The translations under genes were made by a program, and so were the position numbers. From Terriglobales bacterium (GTDB lineage Bacteria; Acidobacteriota; Terriglobia; Terriglobales; Acidobacteriaceae), in the NCBI GenBank assembly GCA_035624455.1, contig DASPRM010000081.1:1-55424 (forward strand): a DNA stretch of 55,424 nt. The letters are read 5' to 3'. The notes beneath the pieces were generated by a model. The model was not told where the DNA came from. It was given only the letters and a program-made list of their open reading frames with translations, and ran no database searches. Shown piece after piece: positions 1 through 8,445 of this stretch (positions are counted from its first letter, which is position 1; each line of letters starts with the position of its first letter).

Positions 1-671
1 ATCCGCGCAACCCCGGACTCGACTGGGGAAGCTCGGATTTCGATATCCGTCACCGCTTCTCGCTGACTCCAGTCTGGGCAACGCCGTGGTACAGTAGCGG
101 CAAGGGATGGCAGCGGCAGGCGCTGGGCGGTTGGACCATCGTGCCGGTGTTCAGCGTACGCTCTGGGACGCCGTTCTCGATCTTCGACAGCACCAACTGC
201 GTGAACTGCGGCGTTCCGGGTTGGCAGCGCTACATACCTAACACTCCGATCACCGATTACCACACTGGCTCACCGGTGGCATCGGGACCGAACCAGTTCG
301 ACTTGCTGAGCTTGCCAGTAGCAAACACCGAGATCTTCGATACAAACCTGGGCTTCAACGATTTCGGTCCATTTCCTATCGACATGACGCGTAGGAATTC
401 GTTTCGCGGTCCCAGTGCCTGGAACTTTGACCTCGCGGTTACCAAGTCTTTCAAGCTGACCGAGCGGTTCGGGCTGGAATTCCGCGCCGAGGGGTATGAC
501 ATATTTAATCACCACAACTACTATGTCATCGCCTCGAACCTGGATGTTCCAAACTTCGCTAGTGGTGCACCCCTTGTCCAGGCTCAGAAGGGCGGACTCG
601 GTATCAACGCCATCGGAGGCAACCACGACGAGCGGCGCTTCGGGCAGTTCGCTCTGCGTCTGACCTTCTAA
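1..671 (+). CDS. TonB-dependent receptor, Oar-like (C-terminal part, cut by window edge)
   Basis: This is the last ~220 residues of an outer-membrane beta-barrel receptor; the reading frame is already open at base 3. The segment closely parallels the end of the complete receptor at 2324-5803. Both contain the DPRNPGLDWGSSDFDIRHR region, a PVFS-RSGTPFSI strand, a FRGP-AWNFDLA strand, the FRAEGYDIFNHHN strand and a C-terminus in GGNHDERRFGQFALRLTF. The terminal Phe is typical of barrels inserted by the BAM machinery. Such receptors import large substrates with TonB energy; the substrate is unknown. The gene is followed by a strong intrinsic terminator, so it ends its transcription unit. Together with the next receptor it forms a same-strand paralogous pair separated by the RAYT/REP region. 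Confidence 0.9.
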   Translation, partial: PRNPGLDWGSSDFDIRHRFSLTPVWATPWYSSGKGWQRQALGGWTIVPVFSVRSGTPFSIFDSTNCVNCGVPGWQRYIPNTPITDYHTGSPVASGPNQFDLLSLPVANTEIFDTNLGFNDFGPFPIDMTRRNSFRGPSAWNFDLAVTKSFKLTERFGLEFRAEGYDIFNHHNYYVIASNLDVPNFASGAPLVQAQKGGLGINAIGGNHDERRFGQFALRLTF

Positions 672-696
672 TTCTCGCAGCCTTGTGCTGCTTCGG

Positions 697-730
697 GGGG
701 ATGAGCTCAGCTCATCCCCTTTTTTTTTGT
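697..730 (+). terminator. Rho-independent terminator after the first receptor
   Basis: Nine-base stem GGGGATGAG / CTCATCCCC (697-705 with 711-719) with a five-base loop, followed at once by a run of nine T. It lies 26 bases past the stop codon. Confidence 0.9.
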
Positions 731-811
731 TGTTTTCCCTTCCCAGACCACTGCATAAATGTCCAAGAATTACTTTTGTTGGTTAGCCGCTGCGCCTGCA
801 TTACTCATGAG

Positions 812-940
812 GGGTGGAGCAGGCCTTCAGCCCTTTAGCCGTCGTTGAACATACTCTAGTGTCAGTCAAAGCACCTCAGGGGCTGAAGCCCTCATCCTTA
901 CACCTGCTTTCAATGCAGGCCTGAAGGCCTGCTCTACCCC
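812..940 (+). repeat. BIME-like palindromic repeat, left copy
   Basis: A ~129-base composite unit. It starts with GGGTGGAGCAGGCCTTCAG, passes through a variable part containing GTTGAACAT, then has the hairpin GGGGCTGAAGCCC and the conserved CTCATCCTT. It ends with the hairpin GCAGGCCTGAAGGCCTGC (915-932) and CTCTACCCC. Both hairpins share a TGAA loop. The same unit recurs in direct orientation at 1811-1938, and an inverted core copy lies at 1163-1226. These are taken as the REP elements served by the RAYT gene between them (inference from arrangement). Confidence 0.85.
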
Positions 941-985
941 GTCATGAGAGATGTGAACGGACGGGAGGTTTCAGAACTTCAGGCT

Positions 986-1115
986 GTCATCCTGGGCGAC
1001 GCGCCCGGAGTCCCCAGCAAACCGGCTTTTAGTTTGCTGAGGGTGAGCGTCGGTCTAATTCTTCCGACCTACGTCTTTCGCGGCTCGCGGGCGAGAAGTC
1101 GAAGGATCTTGCGTT
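986..1115. repeat. degenerate copy of the GTCATCCTGAG...AGTCGAAGGATCTT repeat
   Basis: The left end reads GTCATCCTGGGCGACGCG and the right end AGTCGAAGGATCTTGCG, as in the compact copies at 17130 and 31886. Here the two ends are separated by about 80 extra bases, so this is an expanded or interrupted copy. No convincing gene was seen between 672 and 1215; the stretch is made of these repeats. Confidence 0.5.
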
Positions 1116-1162
1116 TGCTCTTTTCTATCGGACGTAAAGGAGTGAGCGCTAACCGTGCGCGA

Positions 1163-1226
1163 GGGTGGAGCAGGCCTTCAGGCCTGCATCAGAAGAAGCT
1201 GTAAGGATGAGGGCTTCAGCCCCTGA
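1163..1226 (-). repeat. BIME-like repeat, inverted core copy overlapping the RAYT 3' end
   Basis: GGGTGGAGCAGGCCTTCAGG...CCTGC, a short spacer, then AAGGATGAGGGCTTCAGCCC. This is the reverse complement of the core found at 875-940 and 1876-1938. The palindrome near 1211-1222 contains the stop codon of the RAYT gene. Confidence 0.9.
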
Positions 1227-1722
1227 AGTATGAAACCTGCTCACCAGCCATTGGTCTGAGCCACTGCGGAACTGCGTCCAGAATATATTTCGGATTGGCC
1301 GAGCTATAGGGATAGTGTTGTGCGACTCCCACCAGTCTCCGCTGTACTGGGTTCTCGTGAATGTAGGTTCGGTATCTCTGAGATTCGACTGCATCTCGCA
1401 CCCGTCGATCGTGGAAGCTCGTCTGCCATTTCTCGCCTGTGAGCCCTAGCTCCTTGTTTGCGCGGAAGGAATAGCCCCCTTTGATGAACTGCATGGCGCG
1501 TTCGATAGTGACCCGGGAGCCAGGGGTGATCAGCAGGTGAAAATGGTCAGGCATTATTACAAATTCATGCAATAGGTACTTACTCTCTTCGCGATAGTGG
1601 TAGAGCACGTCAATGAGTAACAGTGCCGAGCGCTCGGACTGAAGCAGTTGCTGCTTGCAATAGGTGGATGCAGTCAGGAAGTAGGTTGACTCGCTGGTAT
1701 GACCGCGGAGGGGAATGATCAT
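1216..1722 (-). CDS. REP-associated tyrosine transposase (RAYT, Y1/HUH family)
   Basis: This 168-residue single-strand DNA transposase-like protein belongs to the Y1 (IS200/RAYT) superfamily. The diagnostic metal-binding HUH motif appears as MPDHFHLL around residue 58. The helix with the nucleophilic tyrosine is RYRTYIHENPVQRRLV around residue 118. IKGGYSFR is also typical of the family. RAYTs are domesticated, single-copy enzymes that cut and move REP palindromes and do not carry transposon ends of their own. Here the gene is bracketed by direct BIME-like copies at 812-940 and 1811-1938, with an inverted copy overlapping its 3' end, the usual RAYT arrangement. The stop codon (1216-1218) lies inside the palindrome, so the last residues Phe-Arg-Gly are repeat-encoded. 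The ATG at 1722 has no clear Shine-Dalgarno sequence. The gene is more AT-rich than its neighbours. Confidence 0.93.
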   Translation of the reverse strand: MIIPLRGHTSESTYFLTASTYCKQQLLQSERSALLLIDVLYHYREESKYLLHEFVIMPDHFHLLITPGSRVTIERAMQFIKGGYSFRANKELGLTGEKWQTSFHDRRVRDAVESQRYRTYIHENPVQRRLVGVAQHYPYSSANPKYILDAVPQWLRPMAGEQVSYFRG

Positions 1723-1810
1723 AGCACGATTCTTAGCACAATTTTGACGCTCGCGACATGAGACCCCAAATCCCTAAGCCTCCATTATTCATCAGCAGGT
1801 TCCGATTTGG

Positions 1811-1938
1811 GTGGAGCTGAGCCTCAGCCGGGCCTTCCGCCTTGTGGAACATTTTTGTGTATCAGGCAAAAGCAACTCAGGGGCTGAAGCCCTCATCCTT
1901 GTGGCTCTTCCAATGCAGGCCTGAAGGCCTGCTCCACC
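1811..1938 (+). repeat. BIME-like palindromic repeat, right copy
   Basis: A ~128-base unit in the same orientation as 812-940. It contains GGTGGAGCTGAGCCTCAGCC, GTGGAACAT, CTCAGGGGCTGAAGCCCTC with ATCCTT, then GCAGGCCTGAAGGCCTGC and CTCCACC. The core is almost identical to the left copy and the outer arm is degenerate. Confidence 0.85.
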
Positions 1939-2323
1939 AAATACAGAACATCCTGTGATGCACGTCAGTCCGCGATCACTCCGGGACTACGCGCTTTCCT
2001 CTAAGCACGAACCGCGACTATCGCGGGATTGTCACAAAATCTCCTCCATTCTTATGGATTGTTTCTCCCCTGCATCTTCCAATTTCTGAATAACTGAGCG
2101 CGGCTGGGCCGAGCATCACAGGTCAGTCGAACCTCGTCACCGTATCCTGCGCAATTGTCCCATTAACTCTTTGGTTACCAAACTGCGAATGTCAGGGATG
2201 ACCTTGTAAGCCGACGGGATCACTTCGTGAGCTTGTAATGAGATTGTCCTTCCAAGCGAAACCTTTCCTCGAGCCGCCGCTGGAGACCTCTCCAGCGCAT
2301 GACGCATATCGGAGAGTCAAGAA
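1939..2323 (+). other. leader region of the second receptor gene
   Basis: A 385-base non-coding stretch between the right BIME copy and the receptor start. The only signal I could support is the ribosome-binding sequence GGAGAG at about 2311-2316, eight bases before the ATG. No confident promoter, riboswitch or small gene was recognised. Confidence 0.4.
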
Positions 2324-5300
2324 ATGATGAAGTCAAATTCTAAGCACACCCGAAGCATGCTATTGGCTTTGCTGCTGAGCTTGGCGCTGTTTGCCCTCGA
2401 GGCAATGGCCCAGGTCGATACGGGTACGATCGCCGGCACGGTGAGCGACGCCTCTGGCGCAGTCATTCCCAATGCCACTGTAACTGCCAGAAATGTTGCT
2501 ACCAGTGCCGAGCGGACGGCGCAGACCAACACCCAGGGCGGGTACAACATCCCGGCGCTGCAGCCCGGCCAGTACGAGGTAACGGTCAAGGCGCCGAACT
2601 TCGCCCAGTACAACGCGCGCACTACGGTGACGGTGGGACAGCACGTCACCCTCGACGCCACCCTGGGTGTTTCGCATGCGGAAACTGTAGTAGAGGTGAT
2701 CGGCGAGGGCGGCACGCAGGTCAACACCCAGACCCAAGAACTGTCGCAGATCATCACGCCGCAGCAGGTGGCGCAACTGCCCAGCCTGACGCGCAATCCC
2801 TACGACTTTGTGGCTGTATCGGGCAATGTGAGCGGCGGTGACCGCACCGCTTCCGGCGGCGATCAGAACACGACTGGCCGCGGCGTCGGCTATGCCATTA
2901 ATGGTCAGCGCACTTCCGGCACCGAGATTCTGCTCGATGGCGTGGAGAACATCGATCTGTTCACCGCCACTGTCGGACAGCAGATTCCGGTTGACTCCGT
3001 GCAGGAATTCCGCGTCATCACCAGCAACTTCGATGCGCAGTATGGGCGCGCGTCGGGTGGCGTGGTTAACGTCAGCACGAAATCAGGCACCAACAACTTC
3101 CACGGGTCGGCATGGGAGTTCAACCGCCTCGCCGCCTACACGGCGAATACGTACGACAACTCGTCCAAGGACCTTCCCAAGGGCCAGTACACGCGCAACC
3201 AGTTCGGTTACGACATCGGCGGACCGATCATCAAGAACAAGCTGTTCATCTTCCAGAGCACGGAGTGGACGCGGGTGCGCAGCAACGCCAGCCTGAGCTC
3301 ATATGTCCCCACGCCGGAGTTGCTGGCGGCGCTGCCGCCTAACGTGCAGAACTTCTTTAGCACGTACGGCGCGAACACCTTCAACTTCGCCAGCACGCTC
3401 AACGCGGGACAGGTGGCGAGCGCCGTAGGCTCGACCGGCGCCTTCTCCGCGCTTCCGTCTTCCCTGCCGGCGCTGGGCCTGGTGAACTTCAGCGCACCGG
3501 CGGATGCGGGCGGCGGCGTTCCCACCAACACCTACCGCATCATTGGGCGCATCGATTTCAACCTGAGCGACAAGACTCAGATGTTCTTCCGCTACGCTCT
3601 GGAGAACATCGACAACTTCATCGGCGCGGACTTCGCCACTCCCTATCCGCAATACGACGTTGGCGACTCCTCCTACAACCAGAGCGGACTGTTCTCGATC
3701 AGTCACACGTTCAGCAACTCGTTGCTGGCAAATGTCAAGCTGAGCGCCAGCCGCGTGAACTTCGTGAACACCTACGACAAAGCGCAGCAGAATGTGCCGG
3801 AATTGCTGATCACCAGCGGGGCCAGCGTCAATGGAACGCCGGTACAGCTGCCAGGTTTGTTCGCGCAGTTCGCAGGAGCCGGCGGATTGCCCTTTGGCGG
3901 CCCGCAGAATGTTTTCCAGGTGGCGCCTACAGTCTCCTGGACCAAAGGAAGACACAACCTCATGTTTGGCGGTCTCTATGACTACCAGCAGATGAATCGT
4001 GCATTCGGAGCGTACGCCCAGGGCGTGGAGGAGCTCGGGTTGAGCAACGCGCAGGGCTTCGACAATCTGGCGCTGGGCAATCTGGCGCTGTTCCAGGCGG
4101 CGGTTTTCCCGGAAAACAAATTCCCCTGCGTGCGCGATCCCAACACCAACCAGCTGATCGCAACCCCGGATTGCACACTCACCTTGCCCACCACGTCGCC
4201 GAGTTTTTCGCGCTCCTATCGCTACAACGACTGGGCGATCTTCGCCCAGGATAGCTTCCGCATGACTCCGCGACTCACTCTCAATTACGGCCTGCGCTAC
4301 GAGCATTACGGAGTGCAGCACAACGTGGATCCCAATCTTGATTCCAACTTCTACTATGGCTCGGGCAGCGACGTATATGAGCAGGTCCGCAACGGCTCGG
4401 TGCAGACCGTGCCCAACAGTGGTGTAGGCGGATTGTGGAACCCACGCTGGGGTACGGTGGCGCCGCGCGTTGGCTTTGCCATGGACCTGTTTGGCGACGG
4501 CAAGACCAGTCTCCGTGGCGGATTCGGCATCAGCTACGAGCGTAACTTCGGCAACGTGACCTTCAACGTGATCCAGAACCCGCCGAACTACGCCAGCGTG
4601 CAACTAACGCCAGGCAACCTGGGTGCTCCCATTCCGGTGACCAATGACAACCTTGGCCCATTTGCCGGGTCCACCGGTTCGGTCCCGCTTTCTCCCTCCA
4701 GTCTGCGGCACGTGAACCAGGACATCCAGGTGGCACAGACGCAGTTCTGGAGCCTGGCCGTGGAACGGGAACTGGCGCCCCAGACCGTGTTCGCGGTGGA
4801 GTACTCCGGCGCACACGGCGTTCACTTGTACGATATCGCGGCATTCAACCAACTCTGCGGTGGGCAGGTTTATCTCGGAGACTCGTTTGCCAATGGCATC
4901 TGCACGCGTCCCAACCAGCAGTATTCGGGAATCAACACCCGTGGCAGCCTTGGTGGGTCGCGGTACAACGCTCTGAACCTGCGCTTCCAGAGCACTAACC
5001 TGCATCACACGGGGTTGAGCCTGGTGGCGAACTACACCTGGTCGCACTCGCTCGACGATCTGAGCTCAACCTTCTCAGACAGCACCGGCGGCGCATCGAA
5101 CGGTATCGGCAACCTCGGATATCTCGATCCGCGCAACCCCGGACTCGACTGGGGCAGCTCGGATTTCGACATCCGGCACCGTGTCTCGATCACGCCGATC
5201 TGGGAGACGCCGTGGTACAGGACGGGAAAGGGCTGGAAGCGCCAATTGCTGGGCGGCTACACCCTAGTGCCGGTGTTCTCGGCACGCTCGGGCACGCCGT

Positions 5301-5803
5301 TCTCCATTTATGACACCATCAACTCAATAAACGCCGGATCCGGCTTCGGCATTCCACGCTACACGCCAAACGGCGCGATCACCAGCTATTCCGTGAGTTC
5401 TTCACCCACGGCAACCGCGCCCAATCTTTTCACAGCTCTTACGCTGCCAAGTGGCGACCAGGCTCCTTTCGATCCGGTGCTGGGTGTCTCAGACTTCGGG
5501 CCGTTCCCGATCACTATGAGCCGCAGAAATGCTTTCCGCGGCCCGGGCGCATGGACGTTCGACCTTGCCGCAAGCAAGTCGTTTGCGCTCACCGAGCGCG
5601 TGAAGCTGGAGTTCCGGGCTGAGGGATTTGACATCCTCAACCACCACAACTTCTATGTCAACGCTTTGAACCTCGACGTGTTTAACTACGGCACCAACGC
5701 CATCACAGTGCCTGAACTGAAAGGCGGCCTCGGTGTAAACGCCATTGGCGGCAATCACGACGAGCGCCGCTTCGGTCAGTTCGCGCTGCGTGTGACCTTC
5801 TAG
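2324..5803 (+). CDS. TonB-dependent receptor, Oar-like, with carboxypeptidase-regulatory N-terminal domain
   Basis: A complete 1159-residue outer-membrane receptor. Residues 1-29 are a signal peptide (hydrophobic LLALLLSLALFAL, cleavage after AMA). Residues ~30-115 form a carboxypeptidase-regulatory-like beta-sandwich (GTIAGTVSDASGAVIPNATV). A plug-like domain follows (YAINGQRTSGTEILLDGVEN, then FRVITSNFDAQYGRASGG). The rest, from about residue 250, is the beta-barrel, ending in GQFALRVTF. This architecture is that of the Oar/CarboxypepD_reg receptors greatly expanded in Acidobacteriota, where they are assumed to import oligosaccharides or other large compounds; the substrate cannot be read from the sequence. 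Two consecutive ATG codons are possible starts (2324 or 2327), with GGAGAG upstream. A UUCG-loop terminator follows, so the gene is monocistronic. It is paralogous to the partial gene at 1-671. Confidence 0.93.
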   Translation: MMKSNSKHTRSMLLALLLSLALFALEAMAQVDTGTIAGTVSDASGAVIPNATVTARNVATSAERTAQTNTQGGYNIPALQPGQYEVTVKAPNFAQYNARTTVTVGQHVTLDATLGVSHAETVVEVIGEGGTQVNTQTQELSQIITPQQVAQLPSLTRNPYDFVAVSGNVSGGDRTASGGDQNTTGRGVGYAINGQRTSGTEILLDGVENIDLFTATVGQQIPVDSVQEFRVITSNFDAQYGRASGGVVNVSTKSGTNNFHGSAWEFNRLAAYTANTYDNSSKDLPKGQYTRNQFGYDIGGPIIKNKLFIFQSTEWTRVRSNASLSSYVPTPELLAALPPNVQNFFSTYGANTFNFASTLNAGQVASAVGSTGAFSALPSSLPALGLVNFSAPADAGGGVPTNTYRIIGRIDFNLSDKTQMFFRYALENIDNFIGADFATPYPQYDVGDSSYNQSGLFSISHTFSNSLLANVKLSASRVNFVNTYDKAQQNVPELLITSGASVNGTPVQLPGLFAQFAGAGGLPFGGPQNVFQVAPTVSWTKGRHNLMFGGLYDYQQMNRAFGAYAQGVEELGLSNAQGFDNLALGNLALFQAAVFPENKFPCVRDPNTNQLIATPDCTLTLPTTSPSFSRSYRYNDWAIFAQDSFRMTPRLTLNYGLRYEHYGVQHNVDPNLDSNFYYGSGSDVYEQVRNGSVQTVPNSGVGGLWNPRWGTVAPRVGFAMDLFGDGKTSLRGGFGISYERNFGNVTFNVIQNPPNYASVQLTPGNLGAPIPVTNDNLGPFAGSTGSVPLSPSSLRHVNQDIQVAQTQFWSLAVERELAPQTVFAVEYSGAHGVHLYDIAAFNQLCGGQVYLGDSFANGICTRPNQQYSGINTRGSLGGSRYNALNLRFQSTNLHHTGLSLVANYTWSHSLDDLSSTFSDSTGGASNGIGNLGYLDPRNPGLDWGSSDFDIRHRVSITPIWETPWYRTGKGWKRQLLGGYTLVPVFSARSGTPFSIYDTINSINAGSGFGIPRYTPNGAITSYSVSSSPTATAPNLFTALTLPSGDQAPFDPVLGVSDFGPFPITMSRRNAFRGPGAWTFDLAASKSFALTERVKLEFRAEGFDILNHHNFYVNALNLDVFNYGTNAITVPELKGGLGVNAIGGNHDERRFGQFALRVTF

Positions 5804-5827
5804 TTCTTGCAGCCTTGGCTGCTTTTC

Positions 5828-5857
5828 GGGGATGGCTTCGGCCATCCCCTTCTTTGT
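5828..5857 (+). terminator. Rho-independent terminator with TTCG tetraloop
   Basis: Perfect nine-base stem GGGGATGGC / GCCATCCCC (5828-5836 with 5841-5849) closed by the extra-stable TTCG tetraloop and followed by a T-rich tract. It stands 25 bases after the receptor stop codon and resembles the terminator at 697. Confidence 0.9.
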
Positions 5858-5883
5858 TTCGGCCCTGCAAAGCCCCCTCGCAC

Positions 5884-5952
5884 TGTCATCCCGACCAGGC
5901 GATTGAATCGCGTCAGCGATCCAATCGCGCTTGGAGCGACCTGCTTTTGAGT
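5884..5952. repeat. intergenic repeat family D (TGTCATnCC...AATCGCGCTTGGA)
   Basis: TGTCATCCCGACCAGGCGAT, an internal dyad around GATTGAATCG and CGATCCAATCG, then CGCTTGGAGCGACCTGCTT. A second copy is at 8446-8516. The two copies agree over nearly their whole length with scattered changes. Confidence 0.7.
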
Positions 5953-5968
5953 GGAAATAACAGAAACG

Positions 5969-6036
5969 TGGGAACGGACGTCCCCCCTTCAGGTCGAGGC
6001 CGAGCCTCGATCACTTCCCACTTCATCCGACCCTGT
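5969..6036. repeat. intergenic repeat family C (GGGAACGGACGTCC...GTCGAG)
   Basis: GTGGGAACGGACGTCCC followed by CAGGTCGAGGCCGAGCCTCG and CACTTCCCACTTCATCCGA. Related copies are at 8362-8430 and 48503-48550. Here it follows a family D copy; at 8362 the order of C and D is reversed. Confidence 0.7.
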
Positions 6037-6086
6037 TTCTGAAGCCTGCGGTTCCTGTATCATCGTCACGCAACTGGAAAACATCC

Positions 6087-6797
6087 ATGCGCGACTACAA
6101 GAGTTTCGAAAAGATATTGCTGGATTCGCTCGACCTGAAGCGGCCGCCGGTAGCGATTGCATTCCTGGAGACCCCTGCGCCGGGAGTCCAGAAGTTCGAA
6201 GGCTCCGAGCCTTCCAGTTGCAGTTACTGGCGCCTGGCGGCCGAGGGCAAGACGTTTTACACCGTGCCCTCCGATCATTACAACTGCGCCGTCGGCAGTC
6301 ACACCCACAACATCCCGCTTCCCGCGGAACGCCAACAGGAACTGTCCGACACCATCGGATTCATGACCGGGATTGGGTACATCCGGATGGAGGAAGTCGG
6401 CAAGATTCCCCAACTGAAATTCCAGCCGCGAGTAATCAACTACGCTCCCCTGGGTGACACACCAGTGGCTCCCGACGTGGTGATCTGCAGCGGCACGCCG
6501 GGCAAGCTGATGCTCGCCTACGAAGCCGCAATCCGCGCCGGCATCGCTGCTGCGACACCCACGCTCGGCCGCCCTACCTGCATGGCCATTCCCGCGGCGA
6601 TGGCCAGCGGAACCGTAGCCAGCACAGGATGTATCGGCAATCGCGTTTATACCACCCTGGCCGACGATGAACTTTATCTGGCGCTACCTGGACGCGATCT
6701 TCTTCAGTTCATCCACGCTCTCGAAGCCATTGTGGCCGCAAATGCCGAATTGCAGCAGTACCATGCCGCCCGCCGGAAAGCCCTGGCTACTGAATAA
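6087..6797 (+). CDS. DUF169 family protein
   Basis: A 236-residue, probably cytoplasmic protein of the DUF169 family (COG2043), whose biochemical role is unknown. Family hallmarks are the opening KRPPVAIAFLE, the Cys-containing SSCSYWRLA near residue 45, HYNCAVGSHTHNI near 64-76, and the Gly/Cys-rich GRPTCMAIP ... STGCIGNR in the C-terminal third. The repeated conserved cysteines suggest metal or cofactor binding, but that is inference. The ATG has only a weak upstream GGAA. The gene stands alone: repeats precede it, and the next gene, with its own ribosome-binding site, is 182 bases away. I see no signal peptide. Confidence 0.8.
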   Translation: MRDYKSFEKILLDSLDLKRPPVAIAFLETPAPGVQKFEGSEPSSCSYWRLAAEGKTFYTVPSDHYNCAVGSHTHNIPLPAERQQELSDTIGFMTGIGYIRMEEVGKIPQLKFQPRVINYAPLGDTPVAPDVVICSGTPGKLMLAYEAAIRAGIAAATPTLGRPTCMAIPAAMASGTVASTGCIGNRVYTTLADDELYLALPGRDLLQFIHALEAIVAANAELQQYHAARRKALATE

Positions 6798-6979
6798 AGC
6801 CTGGTCACAGCCATCCGCCGCTTCTGAGCCAAATCTCGTCCCCGGGGACTACTCCGCGAAAATTAGGGATGAAGCGTCTGCATTTCGGGTTACAATGCGC
6901 CCCTCCCGTTTCTCGCTTGGTGTGGTGAAGATCGCGCCACCCTTGTCTGAACGGCTGACTTCTTCCGAAGAGGCCGCAG

Positions 6980-8290
6980 ATGCTGGGACTGGAGCGCAAG
7001 TCTGCCCCGATTGCTGCCGCTCTGCTAATCGCCTTTGTAGCAGTTCCGCGCCAGTTGTCTCCTCTGTCGCAATTTGCTCTGGCCCAAGAAAAAGAGACGC
7101 GTGAGGTCGCCGCTCTTCCCCCTCCGCCTCCTGCCGAAAGCCAGTTGCTCGGTGTGACCTCCAGTAAGTTCGACGAGCTTCGATTGCAGGCGCTCTCCGG
7201 CCGTGTCGAGGCGCAGTATCTGCTGGGGCTTGCTTATGACCGCGGCCGATTGGTCGCGCGCAATCTGGCCGAGGCGGTGCGGTGGTACCGGGCCGCGGCC
7301 GAGCAGGGATTCGCGAGTGCGCAGACCGCGCTCGGATACCTCTATCACCACGGGTTAGGCGTAGAGCGCAACGATGTTGAATCGGTCCGCTGGCTGCGGC
7401 AAGCGGCAGAACGGGGCGATCCTGCCGCGCAAAACAACCTCGGCTTTATGTATGCCGAGGGTCTGGGCATTGCCCGCGACGATAACGCAGGACTCTCCTG
7501 GTACCGGGCAGCAGGGGAGCAGGGCTATGCACCCGCGCTGACGAATCTCGGCCACATGTATGAGCACGGCAACGGAGTGAGTGTCGATTACAGCGCGGCA
7601 CTTCATTGGTACCGGCTCGCCGCGGAAAAGGGAGATGCTTCCGGGCAGAACAATCTGGCCCACCTCTATTCCGAGGGACACGGCATTGCACGCGACTATG
7701 GCGAAGCCGCGCGCTGGTACCGCGCGGCGGCTGAGCAGGACCTGCCGGCGGCGCAGTTCAACCTGGCTTATCTCTACGAACTGGGAAAAGGTGTTTCAAA
7801 AGATTTTGTTCAGGCATTCACCTGGTATCAGAAGTCGGCGGAACAGGGCTTCGAGATGGCCCAGAACAATCTGGGAACCTGCTACTTCTCGGGAAAAGGC
7901 GTGGAGCGCGATGATGCGCTGGCGGCAAAGTGGTATCGCGCAGCCGCCGATCGCGGGCTCGCGGCAGGCCAGGCGAACCTTGCCTTCCTATACCTCATGG
8001 GTGCAGGAGTAACGCGCAGCGAACGAGAGGCAGAGAAATGGTTCCTGCAATCAGCCGAGCAGGGCAATGTCGCCGCGCAGGCGAACCTGGGTCAGCTCTA
8101 TCGCGCCGGCCGCGGGGTCGGCCTCGACTATGTTCAGTCCTACATGTGGTACAGCCTGGCGGCAGCCGCGGGCAATCAGGATAGCGAGCGCTCGCGCAAA
8201 GAACTACAGCAGATAATGACCCCACATCAGGTTGAGGAAGCACAGCGAAGAATCACCACCTGGCTGACCGAGCACCCGACCCGCCACTAA
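6980..8290 (+). CDS. secreted Sel1-like repeat protein
   Basis: A 436-residue protein with an N-terminal hydrophobic segment (APIAAALLIAFVAV) that reads as a signal peptide or anchor, then a proline-rich linker (ALPPPPPAE). From about residue 74 it has nine consecutive 36-residue Sel1 repeats. Each follows the pattern A-Q-x-x-L-G-x-x-Y-x-x-G-x-G-V-x-x-D, then a W-Y/F-R-x-A-A-E-Q-G block. Sel1 arrays form alpha-alpha solenoids for protein-protein contacts. In bacteria they are often periplasmic scaffolds or regulators of envelope processes. The start is supported by GAGG six bases before ATG. Binding partner unknown. Confidence 0.88.
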   Translation: MLGLERKSAPIAAALLIAFVAVPRQLSPLSQFALAQEKETREVAALPPPPPAESQLLGVTSSKFDELRLQALSGRVEAQYLLGLAYDRGRLVARNLAEAVRWYRAAAEQGFASAQTALGYLYHHGLGVERNDVESVRWLRQAAERGDPAAQNNLGFMYAEGLGIARDDNAGLSWYRAAGEQGYAPALTNLGHMYEHGNGVSVDYSAALHWYRLAAEKGDASGQNNLAHLYSEGHGIARDYGEAARWYRAAAEQDLPAAQFNLAYLYELGKGVSKDFVQAFTWYQKSAEQGFEMAQNNLGTCYFSGKGVERDDALAAKWYRAAADRGLAAGQANLAFLYLMGAGVTRSEREAEKWFLQSAEQGNVAAQANLGQLYRAGRGVGLDYVQSYMWYSLAAAAGNQDSERSRKELQQIMTPHQVEEAQRRITTWLTEHPTRH

Positions 8291-8361
8291 GCCTCTGGTC
8301 GCCTTGGGGGGCCTGCTATTTATCTGTACTTTGAAACTATGCGGCTCCCCGAACGGCAAAA

Positions 8362-8430
8362 CGCGGGAAGGGACGTCTCGTCCGTTCAGCTCGAGGCCTG
8401 GCCTCGACTCACTTCTCACTTCACCCGATC
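8362..8430. repeat. intergenic repeat family C, second copy
   Basis: GCGGGAAGGGACGTCTCG followed by CCGTTCAGCTCGAGGCC and CACTTCTCACTTCACCCGA. It matches the copy at 5969-6036 and the shorter one at 48503-48550. Confidence 0.7.
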
Positions 8431-8445
8431 ACCGATCCTGCTTCC

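Noticed and set aside
1216-1722. complete IS200/IS605 insertion sequence
   Set aside because: The protein is of the REP-associated type, and the surroundings are dispersed BIME-like repeats; no subterminal IS ends and no accessory TnpB gene were seen.
812-1938. CRISPR array
   Set aside because: The repeated units are ~130-base composite palindromes in mixed orientation without uniform spacers, and no cas gene is present.
3299-4603. 434-codon open frame antisense to the complete receptor
   Set aside because: It lies wholly inside a well supported receptor gene, has no domain or plausible composition (long Arg/Val/Glu runs), and arises from the GC-rich codon pattern of the opposite strand.
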